Shown here: positions 1-13,031 of the stretch, one piece after another
Layout: each line of letters begins with the position of its first letter
Numbering within the stretch: position 1 is the stretch's first letter
Source of the DNA: Planococcus citri
Lineage: Eukaryota; Arthropoda; Insecta; Hemiptera; Pseudococcidae
Assembly (NCBI RefSeq): GCF_950023065.1
Contig: NC_088681.1
Coordinates: forward strand, 61,600,836 to 61,664,835
Length of the DNA stretch: 64,000 nt
Reading direction: 5' to 3'
The notes under the pieces: model-generated
Database searches by the model: none
Seen by the model: only the letters and a program-made list of their open reading frames with translations
Told to the model about the DNA's origin: nothing
Made by a program: the position numbers and the translations under genes

Positions 1-2745
1 GTTGTATTTGATACATTCTCATTTTCTGTGTTAATTAGTATTACTACTGCCAAGGCCAAGTGCACCCAGCCAAGGGTTATGTAGCGTGTGCTTTAGGGGT
101 AGTGTTTCTCTTGATAAGTGCTAATTATCACACTTACAGAATTGATTCAAGGATTTTTTCTAGTTTTCAAAAGTCTGACAATTTCAAAAACGTACTTTCT
201 CTTAGGGTTTTTGCATGTCATTAGAAATACAACTCAAAGATTGACTTTTGAAAGATTTGCATTATTTTAGTAAGTAACTGACTGAATTTTTTCAAGTTCT
301 CAAAAGTCAGGTCTAAAATTTTGCTTCACTGTAACTCAAAGTACATATTAAAAATTGGAGCTTTTTCCAAGAATGACCATACTTTGAGGACACCTGCTCA
401 TCCCCCGTACTGCCAATTAGCACAAAATTTCCCCCAGCGGTCTCCCATCCGAAACAAACTTCCTCCACTAACTTAGGCCAAAATCCATGAAATTCACCGC
501 TCCACCTTATGCCACAAAAATACGGAAGATGACCAAAATTTGACATTTCTAATCATCTCAACTCTCCGAGCACCTAATTACAAAACTCTTTGTCCAAAAT
601 TTGAGCACAATTTCACTCCTCCAAGAACAAACGAATTTCCGGAATACCAATTTTATTCATTAACTCGTTCTCTGTTCAACGTACTAGTATCTCGAGTCGA
701 TACCTCGAATATAACAAAATTCCATCCAATTTTAATCCGATCACGTTGCTATATTTGGAATGCATTAACCTTATTATTGTAGCTACGATCGAGACCGAGT
801 CGATCTACCTCACACGTATGAGAAATACACGTATAATAACGATACGATGAGGAAAAGAAAGACCCATTGTATGACCTTTATCGGGCGCTACGCTAACGGT
901 TTCTCAGTGCCATAGTTGGCAAACAATGGTATTAATTTAAAGATGCATCTAGGAGTTTTAGTAAGTATGAGTAAGCTTATAGGTGGTAGAAGAGGTACAA
1001 GTAACGTATACGAGTGTAAGGTTAGCAAACGATGATGGAAATTAGATTAAATTGTACGAGTTTACTTAGAAAACACGTGCGAAGTAAGGTCGCTATGACC
1101 ATGCTATGACTATACGAGCGTACGTAAACCTATTTATGTACTATAGTATACTACGTACGTACATATGTAACGTCTACACGTATAAATGCACCAAAACAGT
1201 CTACGTGGTACAATTTTCACCTTGATTTAGTCACGCGAAACGTACCTATAGGTACCACGAATAATATGTACTTATTTAATTGTCTACTTAAAATATATCG
1301 CAGTCGTAGCATTAGATTGTACTGCAAATAGAACTCTCTACCATACATCTACTTATAACCAATTCACGCCGAGTTTTAAAAAATGAATTGTTGCAACGCA
1401 ACGGGTACATAATTTCTCAAACTCGTGTAAAATTTACACGACGACGACGACGACGATAGTACGACATTGCACGAGGCAGCTCGAGACACAGTAAATATTT
1501 CAGATTCGTATGAGAACGGATTTTAAATCTAGTTACGTATTCCGGGCACGTTTCAGTCCTTACAGCAGCATAGCTCACGACGCTGAAAACATTTATTGGT
1601 TCCTGGTAAGAAATTTTACGGTTTACGTTTCACCAGACTGAAAAACCAACAAGGTCTTTAGCCTCGAAAACAAAAAAGAGTGGAGAAAAAATTCAACGTA
1701 TTTTGAATACAGCCAGGTATTGTTATTGTGGTAGAAAGATGAGAGGACTCATTCAATGAGCACAAAATTACTATACTATTACTATATACAAAAGCAGTGG
1801 AGCGACCCACCCACGACGAAATACTCCAAAAAACCAGTTTTCTAGTAACGAAACCGTCATGATTTTAGGTTTCGCTAACAAATCGCCACTTAATATATTC
1901 GTATGTGTAGGTTTAAGGTATTTCATGCAGGTATTTATACGCTGAATTTCACGATGGAAGTGTAAGATTTTGATACATATGATGCGCAAGGATCTCAAAA
2001 AATTCTCTCACCTAACCCCACAGGAGAGGGCCAGGGACATTCAAAGGGAGAGCTTAAAAAAAATTAAAAACGAAATCAATTGTGAAAAAACTGAATTGAA
2101 ATTCAAAAAGTAAAAAAAAAACTGAAACTCGATCGTTGATAAACAAAAAAAGAAATGAAGGAAATTGAAATATTTGAAAATTGAAATAAAAACTGAGGAA
2201 AAAATTAGTGCCCCCCCCCCTCAACGAATAGAAAAATGCATTGAAGTGAAATAAAACAAATATGGATGAAAAGGAATAACAACAAATTCATGTTTAATTT
2301 TTGGTTAATTTGTAAGTAAGTGATTACAGTCTTCGTGTTGCTTAATGTGTTTTTTTCAACGATTTAATTATTTCATTTCGGCAATATTTGACCAATTTTT
2401 CATAATTTTCCATGAAATTTTTTTCATGAATGTAGGTATTTTTTCGATTAAATTCTCAATTATTTTCACAATGTTTTATTAATTTTCAGCCATTGTAAAC
2501 TATTTGTATCACATTTCAATAAATTTTAAAGCAACTTTCTCAAAATTTTGCTCAATTATGCTGAGTTTTTTTATCCATTTAGGGGAACTTTTGATAATTC
2601 AGAGGTTACTTTTTCAATTTTTATTATAAGTTTTGTATTTTTGAAAAATTATCGTTCAATTTTTCAGGTTATTTGATTAATAATTTTTGTAATTTTCAAT
2701 GATCTTGGCGATTTATGCAAAATCTAATCATTTTCTGTTGTTTGA
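1..2745. other. Low-copy AT-rich sequence, no gene recognised
   Basis: No open frame here has splice context or family resemblance that I can support. Between about 780 and 1600 the sequence is richer in CpG and less repetitive than its surroundings, including a short CGA microsatellite near 1438-1456, so this part may be unique intergenic or intronic DNA. A C-homopolymer of about ten bases sits near 2212. If the exon ending at 4005 is real, this stretch could be intron of that gene. Confidence 0.4.
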
Positions 2746-2893
2746 ATAACAGGGTGTCCAACAAAACTCCCAGACAAAAAATCATGACTTTTTTATGACT
2801 TGTACTGCATGAAAATACCCCCCCCCCTCCAAAAAAATTAATGAATTAAATTTATCATTTTTACGAAGCTCAGTTGGCTAATTTTTCAAAAAA

Positions 2894-3432
2894 CTTTAGT
2901 TTTTTGTGAAAAAAATCAAAAACTAAGCATCCTAGTAAAAAACTAAACGACATTATGTCGATTGGAAATTTCATTCTCTATAATTTTCTTCAACATACGA
3001 TAATTTTTTCGTAGGATGCTTCTTTCGTCTCTAGATAGATTTCAATGAAACTCAGTTTGCAAAACTTTTGAAAAATTTGCAAACTGAGTTTCATTAAAAT
3101 CGATCTGGAGACGAAAAGAAGCGTCCTACGATAAAATTACGTCGAGGAAAATTAAATTTCTAATCGACATAATGTCGTTAGGTAGTTTTTTTCTAGGATG
3201 CTTGGTTTTTGATTTTTTTTTACAAAAAACTAAAACTCTTAGAAATGAACTTTTGAAAAAATTTTCATAAAAGTCATCAAGTCACAAAAATCGATCTAGA
3301 GGCGAAAGGAAGCGTCCAAAAAAAATTTCATGATAACAAAGATGTAGAGAATTAAATTTCTAATCGACATAATGTCGTTAGTTTGTTTCTAGGATGCTTA
3401 TAGTTTTTGATTTTATTAAGAAAAACTAAAAC
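2894..3432. repeat. Foldback repeat with three related arms
   Basis: The segment 2894-3064 is matched by an inverted copy at about 3074-3238. Both carry the marker string cgacattatgtcg next to ctaggatgctt-like sequence and a cgtctctagatagat / atcgatctggagacg pair. A third, direct copy of the right arm follows at about 3290-3432 and repeats the ATCGAcATAATGTCG marker. The segment sits downstream of a gggtgtcc string near 2753 that resembles the end of the 41-kb MITE. I see no coding capacity. It is best read as a decayed foldback element with a partial arm duplication. Confidence 0.6.
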
Positions 3433-3804
3433 GTGAAAATCGGGGTACTGACTTTTAGACCGCTATGTACTTGAAAGACTGTGGTGTATTTTTTTTCATT
3501 TGTATGTAGGCAAGTAAGTATTTCAGTTTATTCATTTCATTTATCTATAATGTTTTGAACAAATTTTTCATTTTTTCATTTTTTTTTTTTTCATTTTATG
3601 GGCTTTTAAAAAAATTATTAAATGTGTTTCGAGCAAAATTCATGACTTTTTCATGACTTTTCATGACTTTCAAGACTGTCAGGTACTCTGAATTAACGGT
3701 GAGTGATTTTTATAACAATTGTACAGTTTTTATGATATGTGTAACCGAGAACATCAGAATTTACTTTCGTTTTCTGCTGATAAGTGACACGTATTGTTTT
3801 TTAG

Positions 3805-4005
3805 TTCTGTTTGTTTTTTTTGTCACGTGTTTTGCATTTCTCAATCTTTTTCCTTCTGAATTTGGATGCCACACACACCCTCTCAATACCTTCCGAAGAG
3901 GGGTTTAGGAAGACCTCCGGGTCTAAATTAACTGTTGTGGACTTGTACTATAGACAATCATTGACACATTCCAGTATGGGATACATGGATAGTGATACTG
4001 AATAG
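3805..4005 (+). CDS. Putative 3'-terminal coding exon of an unrecognised gene
   Basis: The frame ending with TAG at 4003-4005 stays open back to 3805, directly after a possible acceptor (gttttttag). It encodes a hydrophobic stretch (about residues 1-20, possible membrane segment) and then a polar tail with SEEGFRKTSGSKLTVVDLYY and an acidic end MGYMDSDTE. The tail has balanced composition and is followed by a plausible 3' UTR with AATAAA at 4158-4163. A shorter exon starting after the gaagag acceptor near 3899 is an alternative that keeps only the polar tail. Upstream exons are not visible, so the gene would have to enter from the left through a repeat-filled intron. I do not recognise the protein. 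The exon call rests on composition and context only and may be wrong. Confidence 0.33.
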   Translation, partial: FCLFFLSRVLHFSIFFLLNLDATHTLSIPSEEGFRKTSGSKLTVVDLYYRQSLTHSSMGYMDSDTE

Positions 4006-4157
4006 AGGTGAAGGTGTAAGCGGCCATTTTTCAACTCGCCGATTTTATTATTTCGCTAATTAATTATTTTTAACTCTTGTATTACGTGTATTTAAAAAAA
4101 AAAGAAAAATGAGAGAGAGAAAAAAAATCATATACCTACATGCAAAACAAATAACTC

Positions 4158-4163
4158 AATAAA
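4158..4163 (+). promoter_or_regulatory. Possible poly(A) signal AATAAA
   Basis: A canonical AATAAA lies about 150 bases after the stop codon of the putative terminal exon at 4005, a normal 3' UTR distance. Such hexamers are common in AT-rich DNA, so its weight depends on that exon being real. Confidence 0.25.
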
Positions 4164-4169
4164 TTACAA

Positions 4170-5060
4170 CTTATCGCATCAATCGTTAAAAAGGTACTTG
4201 TGATAAGCGCGTTTAATCACAAATTACACTATATTTTTCATCGTTAACTGCCACATTTATAATTTCGTATTCGTGATAAAGTTCATAAACGCGTATTGTT
4301 TGCGCACCATTTCTTTCTATGTCCGGAATTTCGCGCTGGTCGTTTAATACATAATGGAAAATATATATACAATGTCGAGTCTTAACACACACAGTACACT
4401 ATTATAGTTAGTCACTTTCGTGTAAATAATTCCTACCACTTGGCAAAAAATATCGTATCTATTTTCGAGTATAAATTTCTTATCGCGAAAAGCCCCGGTA
4501 ATATACTCGATTACGATTATCGTGTGTTCTGTCTGTACTGTCTCTGTAGATCAGGAGGTAAACAGATAATGTAATCGTTACAACTTCAATATTACGTACT
4601 CGTACATACAAAATAAAGCCAAGTATGTCTTCCATTTTTAAAAAGTTGACTAAAAATATAAATACGAACGTATACTATATCTAGTTAGGTTACAATTTTT
4701 TTATCGCTTCTTGTATCTGTTTATTTTAAATACCTACCAGTTCAATGAACTTGGAAGTAATTTAACACAAATTACAATGCGAGTAATTTTATAGAAATGT
4801 CGAGAGAATTAAGTTTTCGTAGTTTTTTTTTACAATGAAATAATTGAGTTTAGACGTTATGGTTACATATACTGCGATGACCTTGCAAATAATCATTTGG
4901 CTGAATGATTAGTATCAGATGATAGCAAGTTTTATTTGAACATCAGATCAAAATCCAAATTTTAGTATTAAAAGGTGTAGGAGAGAATGATTTGATTATA
5001 ACGAAGCTTTCGGTGTTTTGAAAATTTCACAATTTTTTTTTACAAATAAGAGTAATCTAA
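4170..5060. other. Low-copy intergenic sequence
   Basis: No gene, RNA or repeat is recognised. The stretch is CpG-containing and has little internal repetition, unlike the element field that starts just after 5060. Confidence 0.4.
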
Positions 5061-5079
5061 TTGTTAAGTTTAACTTCTC

Positions 5080-6949
5080 AGATGAAAATGGTTAAAATTT
5101 ATCTTTTGAACTTCTCCCATGGATTTAGAGGTAAACTGGAGGGGAAATGTCCAACACAGAGTTGTATGCAGAATTCAACCTTTTCATACTTTTATTTAAA
5201 TTTTACGAATTGTCCTGGAAAGCTGAAATTTGCTGTAGTACCCTATTTTCAACACTCTGAATTGATTGGAAATAATTTCGAACCATTTCGAGTAATTCTG
5301 GAGCTTCCAGCAGATTTTTGAAAATCGAAATTTTTGAATAATTTTACCCTTATTGAAGTTGAAAAGCTGAAATTCACTAATGAGGGAAATAATCAAAATT
5401 TTACCAAGTTGACCAAGAAAGCTGAAATTTGCGATATACCCTATTTTCGACATGCCAAATCGATTGGAAATGGTTTAAACCCATTTTGAGTAGTTCTGGA
5501 GCCTCCAGCAGATTTTTGAAACTCGAAATTCCCACAAAATTCCATAAAATTGGAGTTGTAAAGCTAAAATTGATTCTAAAAACTAATTTCAATACGCTAC
5601 GAAGTACTGCAGGTGAATTTCACGCCGTTTTGGAGCCTCCAGCGACTTTTTGAAAATTCCTGAAGCCTCCAGCAGATTTTTGAAACTTTATATTTTCACA
5701 AAATTTCATCAAATGGAGATGGAAAGCTGAAATTTACTCTACACACCAATTTTAACACCCTCTGAAGACGACTTCAGGTAAGTTAAAGTCATTTTAGAGC
5801 CTCCAGTGACTTTTTTGAAAATTACGGTAGCCTCCAGTAGATTTTTGAAGCTTGAAATTCCCGCAACATTAATTTATCAAATGGAGTTGGCAAGCAGAAA
5901 TTTACTTCTCAGACTAAATGGTGGTTTCAAATGGTTTTGAAGCTTCCAGCTACTTTGAGAAAACAATTTTCCACAAAAACGCCATGTAACCTTTCAAAAA
6001 GTCGCTGGAGGCTCCAAAACGACTTGAAATCCACCAGTAGTCAACTTCGTAGCGTATTGAAATTAGTTTGCAGACTTAATTTCGACTCTCCATTTCAGTT
6101 TGATGACATTTTGGGGAAATTTCAAGTTTCAAAAATCTACTGGAGGCTCCAGTAATTTTCAAAAAAGTCGATGGAGGCTCTAAAATGACTTGAACCCACC
6201 TGAAGCAGTCTTCAGAGGGTGTTAAAATTGGAGTGTAGAGTAAATTTCAGCTTTCCACCTCCATTTGATGAAATTTTGTGAAAATTTAAAGTTTCAAAAA
6301 TCTGCTGGAGGCTTCAGGAATTTTCAAAAAGTCGCTGGAGGCTCCAAAACGATTTGAAATTCACCTGCAGTACTTCGTAGCGTATTGAAATTAGTTTTTA
6401 GAATAAATTTTAGCTTTACAACTCCAATTTGATGGAATTTTGTGGGAATTTCGAGTTTCAAAAATCTGCTGGAGGCTCCAGAACTCCTCAAAACGGGTTG
6501 AAACCGTTTCCAATCGATTTGGCATGTCGAAAATAGGGTATATCCCAAATTTCAGCTTTCTTGGTCAATTTGGTAAAATTTTGATTTTTTCCCTCATTTT
6601 TGGCCTAAATAGGATTTTCAAAAATTCACCTAAAATCTAAAAACGCACTTTAGCACTTGAAATTTTGACAAGTGATGAATTTTTGCATGATCTTTCGATT
6701 TACCTTAGTAAATTTTGAGAAATTTCGTGCAAGTCCTATGTTGAAATTTGAAACGCAAAATCTGCGATTTAGGCTGACTTGCCAATCAAAATGGCCGCCA
6801 TTTTGTAAGTAAGGCAAACTTTTTTTGGGCAAGTTTGCTTTAAAATGTTCCTTAGGATGTCCCCTTTAAGAAAAAAGTTGTCCCGGATGATCGGCGGGGG
6901 GGGGGGGGGGGGTGCAATTACTCCTATCCTATTGTCATATGCCGGACTA
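5080..6949. mobile_element. CTGGAGGCTCC foldback element, copy 1 (left end decayed)
   Basis: The core is an inverted arrangement of units built around GCCTCCAGCAGATTTTTGAAA on one side (5420-5960) and its complement CAAAAATCTGCTGGAGGC on the other (6010-6550). The right terminus reads ...gcggcc (near 6793), a run of about 19 G near 6895-6912, then ggtgcaattactcc and GTCATATGCCGGACTA ending at 6949. The same terminus occurs in both ends of the 13-kb copy, which fixes the family. The matching left terminus is missing, so this copy is truncated or rearranged. The short open frames on both arms are mirror images of each other and are products of the repeat, not genes. No transposase is present. 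Confidence 0.75.
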
Positions 6950-6959
6950 TTAATTCCAA

Positions 6960-7640
6960 CACGCTGAGTCAATTAAAGATGATTTCATGTCGTTCTGGAG
7001 CCTCCAGCGATGTTCTGGAAATTCCAGTTGATACGAAAAAACACCCTAAAATCAGTACAATCCAATTTTAGCACGTATAAACGTGATTTGTGCTCGTTAG
7101 TGAACTATCTACTTGACTGATGGGATTTTTTAGAAACTTGAATTTTCAAAAAAATTATCAAGAGGCTACAAAATACCAGTAGGCTGCGCTCTGATCGCGT
7201 TTATTCACGCTGAAGTTGATTTGACCAGTTTTCATGGCTCTTTTTGAAAATTTGGAAGAATCAAAATATAACCGAAGGCTCTAGAACGGCTTAAAACCAT
7301 CTCCAATCGACTCAGTCAGCATATTGTTATTAGGATGCAGTGAATTTTACCTTTCAAACTTCATGGGTTCAAATTTCAAGGAAATATTTCAATTTTCAGA
7401 AATGTGCTGGAGGCTTGAAAACTGCTCAAAACGATTTGGAACCGTTTCCAAAGAATTCGAGTGGCCGAAAAAATGGTACATACAAGATTTCAGTCAATTT
7501 GGTGGAATTTTGATTATTTTTCCTATTTTTTATTCGAATCAGGGGCGATTTTACCAAGTAAGCTTTTAAGCTAAGCTTCTACATATATAAATTTTGAAAA
7601 AGAAAAGAGTTTTTATTAATTTCATCAAAAGGTCAATTTA
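6960..7640. repeat. Degenerate fragment of the CTGGAGGCTCC family
   Basis: Scattered family phrases occur here (ctggagcctccagcg near 6995, gtgctggaggcttgaaaactg near 7402, ccaatcgactcag near 7302) with poor overall conservation. It appears to be an older, decayed piece next to the better-preserved copy at 5.1-6.9 kb. Confidence 0.5.
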
Positions 7641-7647
7641 TAAACCA

Positions 7648-8996
7648 TTAACCCTTTGGAGGTTCTCTAGGTTTTCGGGTTAGAAAATTGAAGTGCCTTA
7701 ATGAGTGTGATAGGGTACCTCGCCCAATTGGCCAAACCACAAAAACGTCGAGCTTTTGATGAAAAGTTTTATAGGAAAATGAAAGTTTCCAAAAAACACA
7801 AATGTGACATTTCCTAAAAAAAATTTGAATATATGCAGAATTTTTTTTGAAAAAATGAACCAAAAACATGTGTCAAAAACATTGAACAAAAGCACTCTTT
7901 CAAAAAATGAAATAAAAATTGAATTGGAAAAAAATAAAAAAACAAGGTTGAAAAAAAGTCATCTGGCAGTTCACAAATTCAGCGAGAATCAAATCTTGTT
8001 GGCAAAAATGCCTTTGTTTAAAGCATGAAGAGAAGAAAAATCTATGTCGCTAAGAGAGGATTTTTTATCAAGTCATAAAATCTTTTCGGAAATCGAGCCG
8101 AAATATGGGACAAAATTTAGCAAAATTGCGAGCTTTCTGGTAGGGGGTAACTAATTATAAAAACATTTTCGCCTTTATTCACGAGATGTAGCATAGAATT
8201 TTCTTTCATTTTGGGAAAAAATGAGTATTTTATCATATATTGGAGTATAGGAATATGAAGATGAAGATGAAGAGAAATAGTAAAAATAGTAAATAAAAAT
8301 CCAAATTCATCTACGAGTTCAGTCTTTCATTTCGTTTACGCTGTGGATTTGTGTTTTTGTTCACTATTTCTCTTCATCTTCATCTTCATATTCCTATACT
8401 CCAATAAGTTATAAAATACTCATTTTTTCCCAAAATGAAAGAAAATTCTATGCTACATCTCGTGAATAAAGGCGAAAATGTTTTTATAATTAGTTACCTC
8501 CTGCCAGAAAGCTCGCAATTTCGCTAAATTTTGTCCCATATTTCGGCTCGATTTCCGAAAAGATTTTATGACTTGATAAAAAATCCTCTCTTAGCGACAT
8601 AGATTTTTCTTCTCTTCATGCTTTAAACAAAGGCATTTTTGCCAACAAGATTTGATTCTCGCTGAATTTGTGAACTGCCAGATGACTTTTTTTCAACCTT
8701 GTTTTTTTATTTTTTTCCAATTCAATTTTTATTTCATTTTTTGAAAGAGTGCTTTTGTTCAATGTTTTTGACACGTGTTTTTGGTTCATTTTTTCAAAAA
8801 AAATTCTGCATACATTCAATTTTTTTTTAGGAAATGTCACATTTGTGTTTTTTGGAAACTTTCATTTTCCTATAAAACTTTTCATCAAAAGCTCGACTTT
8901 TTTGTGGTTTGGCCAATTGGGCGAGGTACCCTATCACACTCATTAAGGCACTTCAATTTTCTAACCCGAAAACCTAGAGAACCTCCAAAGGGTTAA
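7648..8996. mobile_element. 1.34-kb near-perfect palindromic MITE at TTAA (piggyBac-like)
   Basis: TTAA at 7648-7651 and at 8993-8996 flanks an element that begins CCCTTTGGAGGTTCTCTAGG and ends with its complement. The two arms (about 7652-8281 and 8363-8992) are nearly identical inverted copies of about 630 bases around an unpaired spacer of about 81 bases. The arms meet the spacer at a GAAGATGAAGATGAAGAG / complement pair. TTAA target duplication and CCC-starting termini are hallmarks of piggyBac-type elements. No transposase frame exists, so it is non-autonomous. The paired short open frames on opposite arms are mirror images. High arm identity suggests a young element or strong gene conversion. 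Confidence 0.85.
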
Positions 8997-8999
8997 GTA

Positions 9000-9900
9000 A
9001 TTCCATTGAAATCATCAAAAAACTGAAATGAAACGATGCGTTTCACCGGCTTGCTGCTTGTTATCATGAACGACACGAGGAACCGAACCGCTGAAGCTAT
9101 TCTGTTTCACCATCCATTGAGACAGCACATCCAGGATTCGCGCATGATTCCAAATTGATTTGTTTTCTAAACATTTGCCAAAAATTAAAAAATGGGCTTG
9201 AGTAAGTAAGTTTTTCAAAATCTGATGTTTTGACTCGATTAATTTTTTTATCTAAAATAATTTCAGATTTCAGGGTGGAAACAGGGGTCCTTAAAATTTA
9301 GCTAAACCATTGCGAAAAGAGTGAAGAGATGGATGAATCGATTCGCCGGATTCAAATATGACGATGAATGCAAATTTCGACAAATGAGGCTATCCTGAGG
9401 ACAAAAAATACCGTTGAAACTTGAAATTTCGGTCACTTAGGTAGGTTGAGGTTACATCACTCAGAAAATTTTGAAAATTGATGCATAAAGATTGAGAATA
9501 TGTTGAGAAATATTTTCAAAAAATGAAATGTTTGCCCGCGTGTAAGTAGGGAAATAGAGGGAGAAATCATTTTCAAACTTTCAAAATCGACTTCAAAAGC
9601 CAAACTTTACTCGAATGTCAAATGATGCACAAGATGGAACTAAGAGTATGAAAATCTTATTTTTTAAGATCCAATGCCTCCCTTTTTAGAATAGTACGAG
9701 AGGAATTATTGCGATGAGCTCCTTTCTTCCATTTTTTGGCCAGGATCAATTTTTGAAAAAATTATTAATTTTTTACAATTTTTAATAGGTACCTAGTTCA
9801 ATTTTTGCTAAAATTATGTTAAAGTAAGTGTTCATTTTTCGACTTTTTCAATCAATTTTCGCATTACTCGAATTATATATTTTTTTACAAGTAGAATGAT
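9000..9900. other. Unassigned sequence, one fragment open on both strands
   Basis: Between about 9030 and 9160 the sequence is less AT-rich and open on both strands; the minus-strand reading includes SFSGSVPRVVHDNKQQAGET. There is no recognisable family, start or splice context, so it may be a decayed exon or a transposon fragment. The remainder is AT-rich filler. Confidence 0.25.
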
Positions 9901-11180
9901 TTAGGAGAAAGGCGAACTAAAGGTAAGTTTATGGAATTCTACCGACGATCTTGTAATATATTCCTCGCAACATTATGCTAAAAAAACGTACATTTTGAAT
10001 ATTAATTATTTGTTTTTTAAAATTATAAACAAGAGTTTCGTTGTATAAATAATTTAGTTTCAGCAAATCATGTTACAAAATTCAAAATTGTGTCTTCGTT
10101 TTCTCTTTTACAAAAAACACGAACATGAAAATGAAAAAATACACACCAAGAATATATATGTACTTAATGATAGAAAAAGTGACAAAAAGTAGGTAATGCT
10201 TTAATTTTCAAAAAACATGCTAATACGAATAGGTTACCCACACAATTCACATGTCACCATAAATACCTCCACTTCGACACCATTGTTTCAAAAAGCTGAG
10301 GATATCACAATTCAGCATCATCTGAATCAAACACGTTTCAAATTCTCCAGCTGAATAAACCGAAGTTGATTATTCGAGCGAAATTCGAGACCCTTTTAAT
10401 AGGATTTTTTTTTTCAATTCATCGACATTACAGCCTTACAATACGTATTAACAATATTCGATCTGGATTAATTTCCAGCTATTACGGGTAAGTAAGTACT
10501 ATAGACGATTATTATTCATCTTATATATTCCACCAAGCACCTGCTTCGGATAAGAATAATTCTTTAAAACGATATTTAAAATAGGCGATCGTACCCATTA
10601 AAAGAATCGATTAGTAATCAGCTAACTACATATATACAGTATGGTCTATAATTAAGCAGTCTCAGACTCATAGTCAGACCATAGCACATGTTCGTTGTTC
10701 GAGTTTGACATTAACAGTACACTAAACTAACAAAATGAATTCGTCATTTAGGCTGTAAAAATTACACAAGTTATGATTCATTTTTATGATATACGAGTAC
10801 ATGAGTACATCATCATCGTAAGCACTGTAGTTGAATTTCTTCCGCCATATGGTGTTTTTTAAATTAACCCTAAAGCGTATTACAATATAAACAAGTAAGA
10901 TTCTATAGAAGATGTTAGCGTGTTGTTCGAATTGTATGAGATTTTGGCGCTATATTCAACAATGATTGTGTAATTTCGTATCGAAAAATATATCTGTGTA
11001 TGTGTGTAGTGCTCATCTCGCGATAAACAACTTCCACTCTGTGTTATGGTTTTAAAATATGTATTATCATAACATTTACCAGTATATGTCGACCATGTTG
11101 TCCGAATACGAGTATTTGCGACGAATCAAGGTCTTATTATATCTGACATCGAGACGGTTGTGTTTGAAGTTTTAGGCTTT
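9900..11180. other. Low-copy intergenic sequence
   Basis: Moderately CpG-containing, non-repetitive sequence with no open frame worth reporting. I see no tRNA-like or promoter-like structure. Confidence 0.4.
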
Positions 11181-13031
11181 AGGACCATGAGGCAAACTGG
11201 CGAATGAAATTATTTTCTAAGACCATTTTGACTCTAAACCACAAAATAACTGGAATAGGTTTTAGGTAAATGAAAAGTGAAAAATTGAAAATTTTTCAAA
11301 AATAGTACAATATTGGTACCTATTTAAATCTGAGTTCTGAAGACACTGACAGAATTTAATTTTGAAGACCATTGCACCCTCATTTTGAAAATGATGAGCT
11401 GAATTGCTCAATTTTACTCGAGATTGCTCTCAAATTCCAAACCTGAAGTTCAAAATTGCCATAAATGGTTTGCTTTTTGTTTTCAATTTGAATGAATGAC
11501 GAACTGAAACTGATACATTCTGTCACAATTTGCAAAATTTATATTCAAGTTGAGGGGCTAATATGGTCATATTTTTCACAGATCCTGACATGAATTTTCA
11601 AATTTCTGTAACCCAAAAATTTTTCCAGCTACATGTTTCACTTCCTACGTAAAATCAAAAATAATATGTACTTTTCAAAAGTGTATTCTCTTAGAAGACT
11701 CAATATCTCCACTCCGGAGATACCTCTGGAGCTAAAATTTGACTTGTCTATATCAACCATAATGATTCAAGTGATTGCGAAGCCATACGAGTTTCCAAAA
11801 TTTTGCAAAAAGATGGAAGGGTACCTTTTGAATTGTTTCCTCGCCCTCCCCTTTCCCTCAAAATTATGGCTGAGTTGTATACTTGTAATATAAGAAGGTA
11901 ATTAATCATTTTTAATATCAATTTGTGTTCGTTTTTCTGTTGATAGCTTCATTGAAGAGCAAAATGGAAGACCATATCAAAGACAAGAAGAACCGCAATC
12001 ACAAGATACCATTGGTATAAATACAAAAAGTACTGAGTAGTTGCGGGTGGTTTACTTACAAATTTCACACTATTCCGTAGTAAGGTATGATCTCCTCGCC
12101 ATAAAAATGTCTTTTGAGAAATTTTTTCAAACTCAAAATGGAGGTCCTCAATGAATTTGCTAAAAAAAAAAACCTCTGATATTTCATTATTTTCGTCTTG
12201 GAGATCAAACATCTCATCTCAAATGGCTTTATTTTAATTAATTCTCAATGCTATTCGGTATCAGAATTGGGAAAAAGGTATCGAAAATCATTTCAAAGTC
12301 GAGAAAATTCGTAGAGACCTTCATTTTGAATTCAAAGTTCATCATCATCATAAATTTATCTTTATTGCTTGTACTGTCTTTTGGACATCTAAAGCATGGG
12401 GATTATAGGTTATTTACATTATTAACTTAGAATTAAATCGGGGAATTTTTTACGTTTTAAACGTCTTATACATATAAGTTGTTCAGAAAACATTTTGGCT
12501 CCGGAGGGGCTCTTGAAGAGAAGATGTACATAGATCTCCAAATGGGGCACATTTTTCGAAAAAATCGCTCTAGACCTTGCCCAACTTGCTTTGGAAAAAA
12601 TTGCCACATTCCTAAAATATGTACTATAGAAGGTATTTGAGATTCTGCATCGACCTAGGCCAATGCCATCAAAATTCATAACCACTTTCAGGGTTCTGCT
12701 GAGTAGTTGAAAATTTGCAAATCGTTCATAACATTATTACTAAAACTTGGGGAATACTTTGGAATACAGTGGTGCCAATTTTTTCTTTATTATTGTCGAT
12801 TTCAAAAAATTGAGAAAAATATCCCAAACCGAGTGAAATTTTTGTAGTTTTTAGAAATAGGCACACATGTTTAAAAAGTTGATACCTCAGTATTCCAAAC
12901 ATTTTCCCCAGTTACAGAAATGATTTCTTTCCATGGTTTGACATAATTTATGAGAAATATTTGGAAAGAAAATATTTTCAAAATTTGAAATTACCCAAAA
13001 ATAAGGGATTGGAAAATTTTCAACTGCTCAA
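11180..13031. repeat. Old repeat region flanking the 13-kb foldback
   Basis: AT-rich sequence without genes. Its right part (about 12960-13031, with aaaataagggattgg) continues after the 13-kb element into 14313-14500, and this composite resembles 58080-58340. It is therefore part of a dispersed repeat that was later interrupted. The left part shows no paralogue in this window. Confidence 0.45.

Noticed and set aside
5429..6548. Conserved 74-codon frames recurring at 5.4, 6.3 and 13.7 kb
   Set aside because: Conservation comes from the repeat family; the frames sit on opposite arms of foldbacks and are not accompanied by starts, splice sites or a transposase motif.
7804..8840. Two 74-codon open frames with nearly the same protein
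   Set aside because: They are mirror images on the two arms of a palindrome, Lys/Asn-rich, and have no family resemblance.
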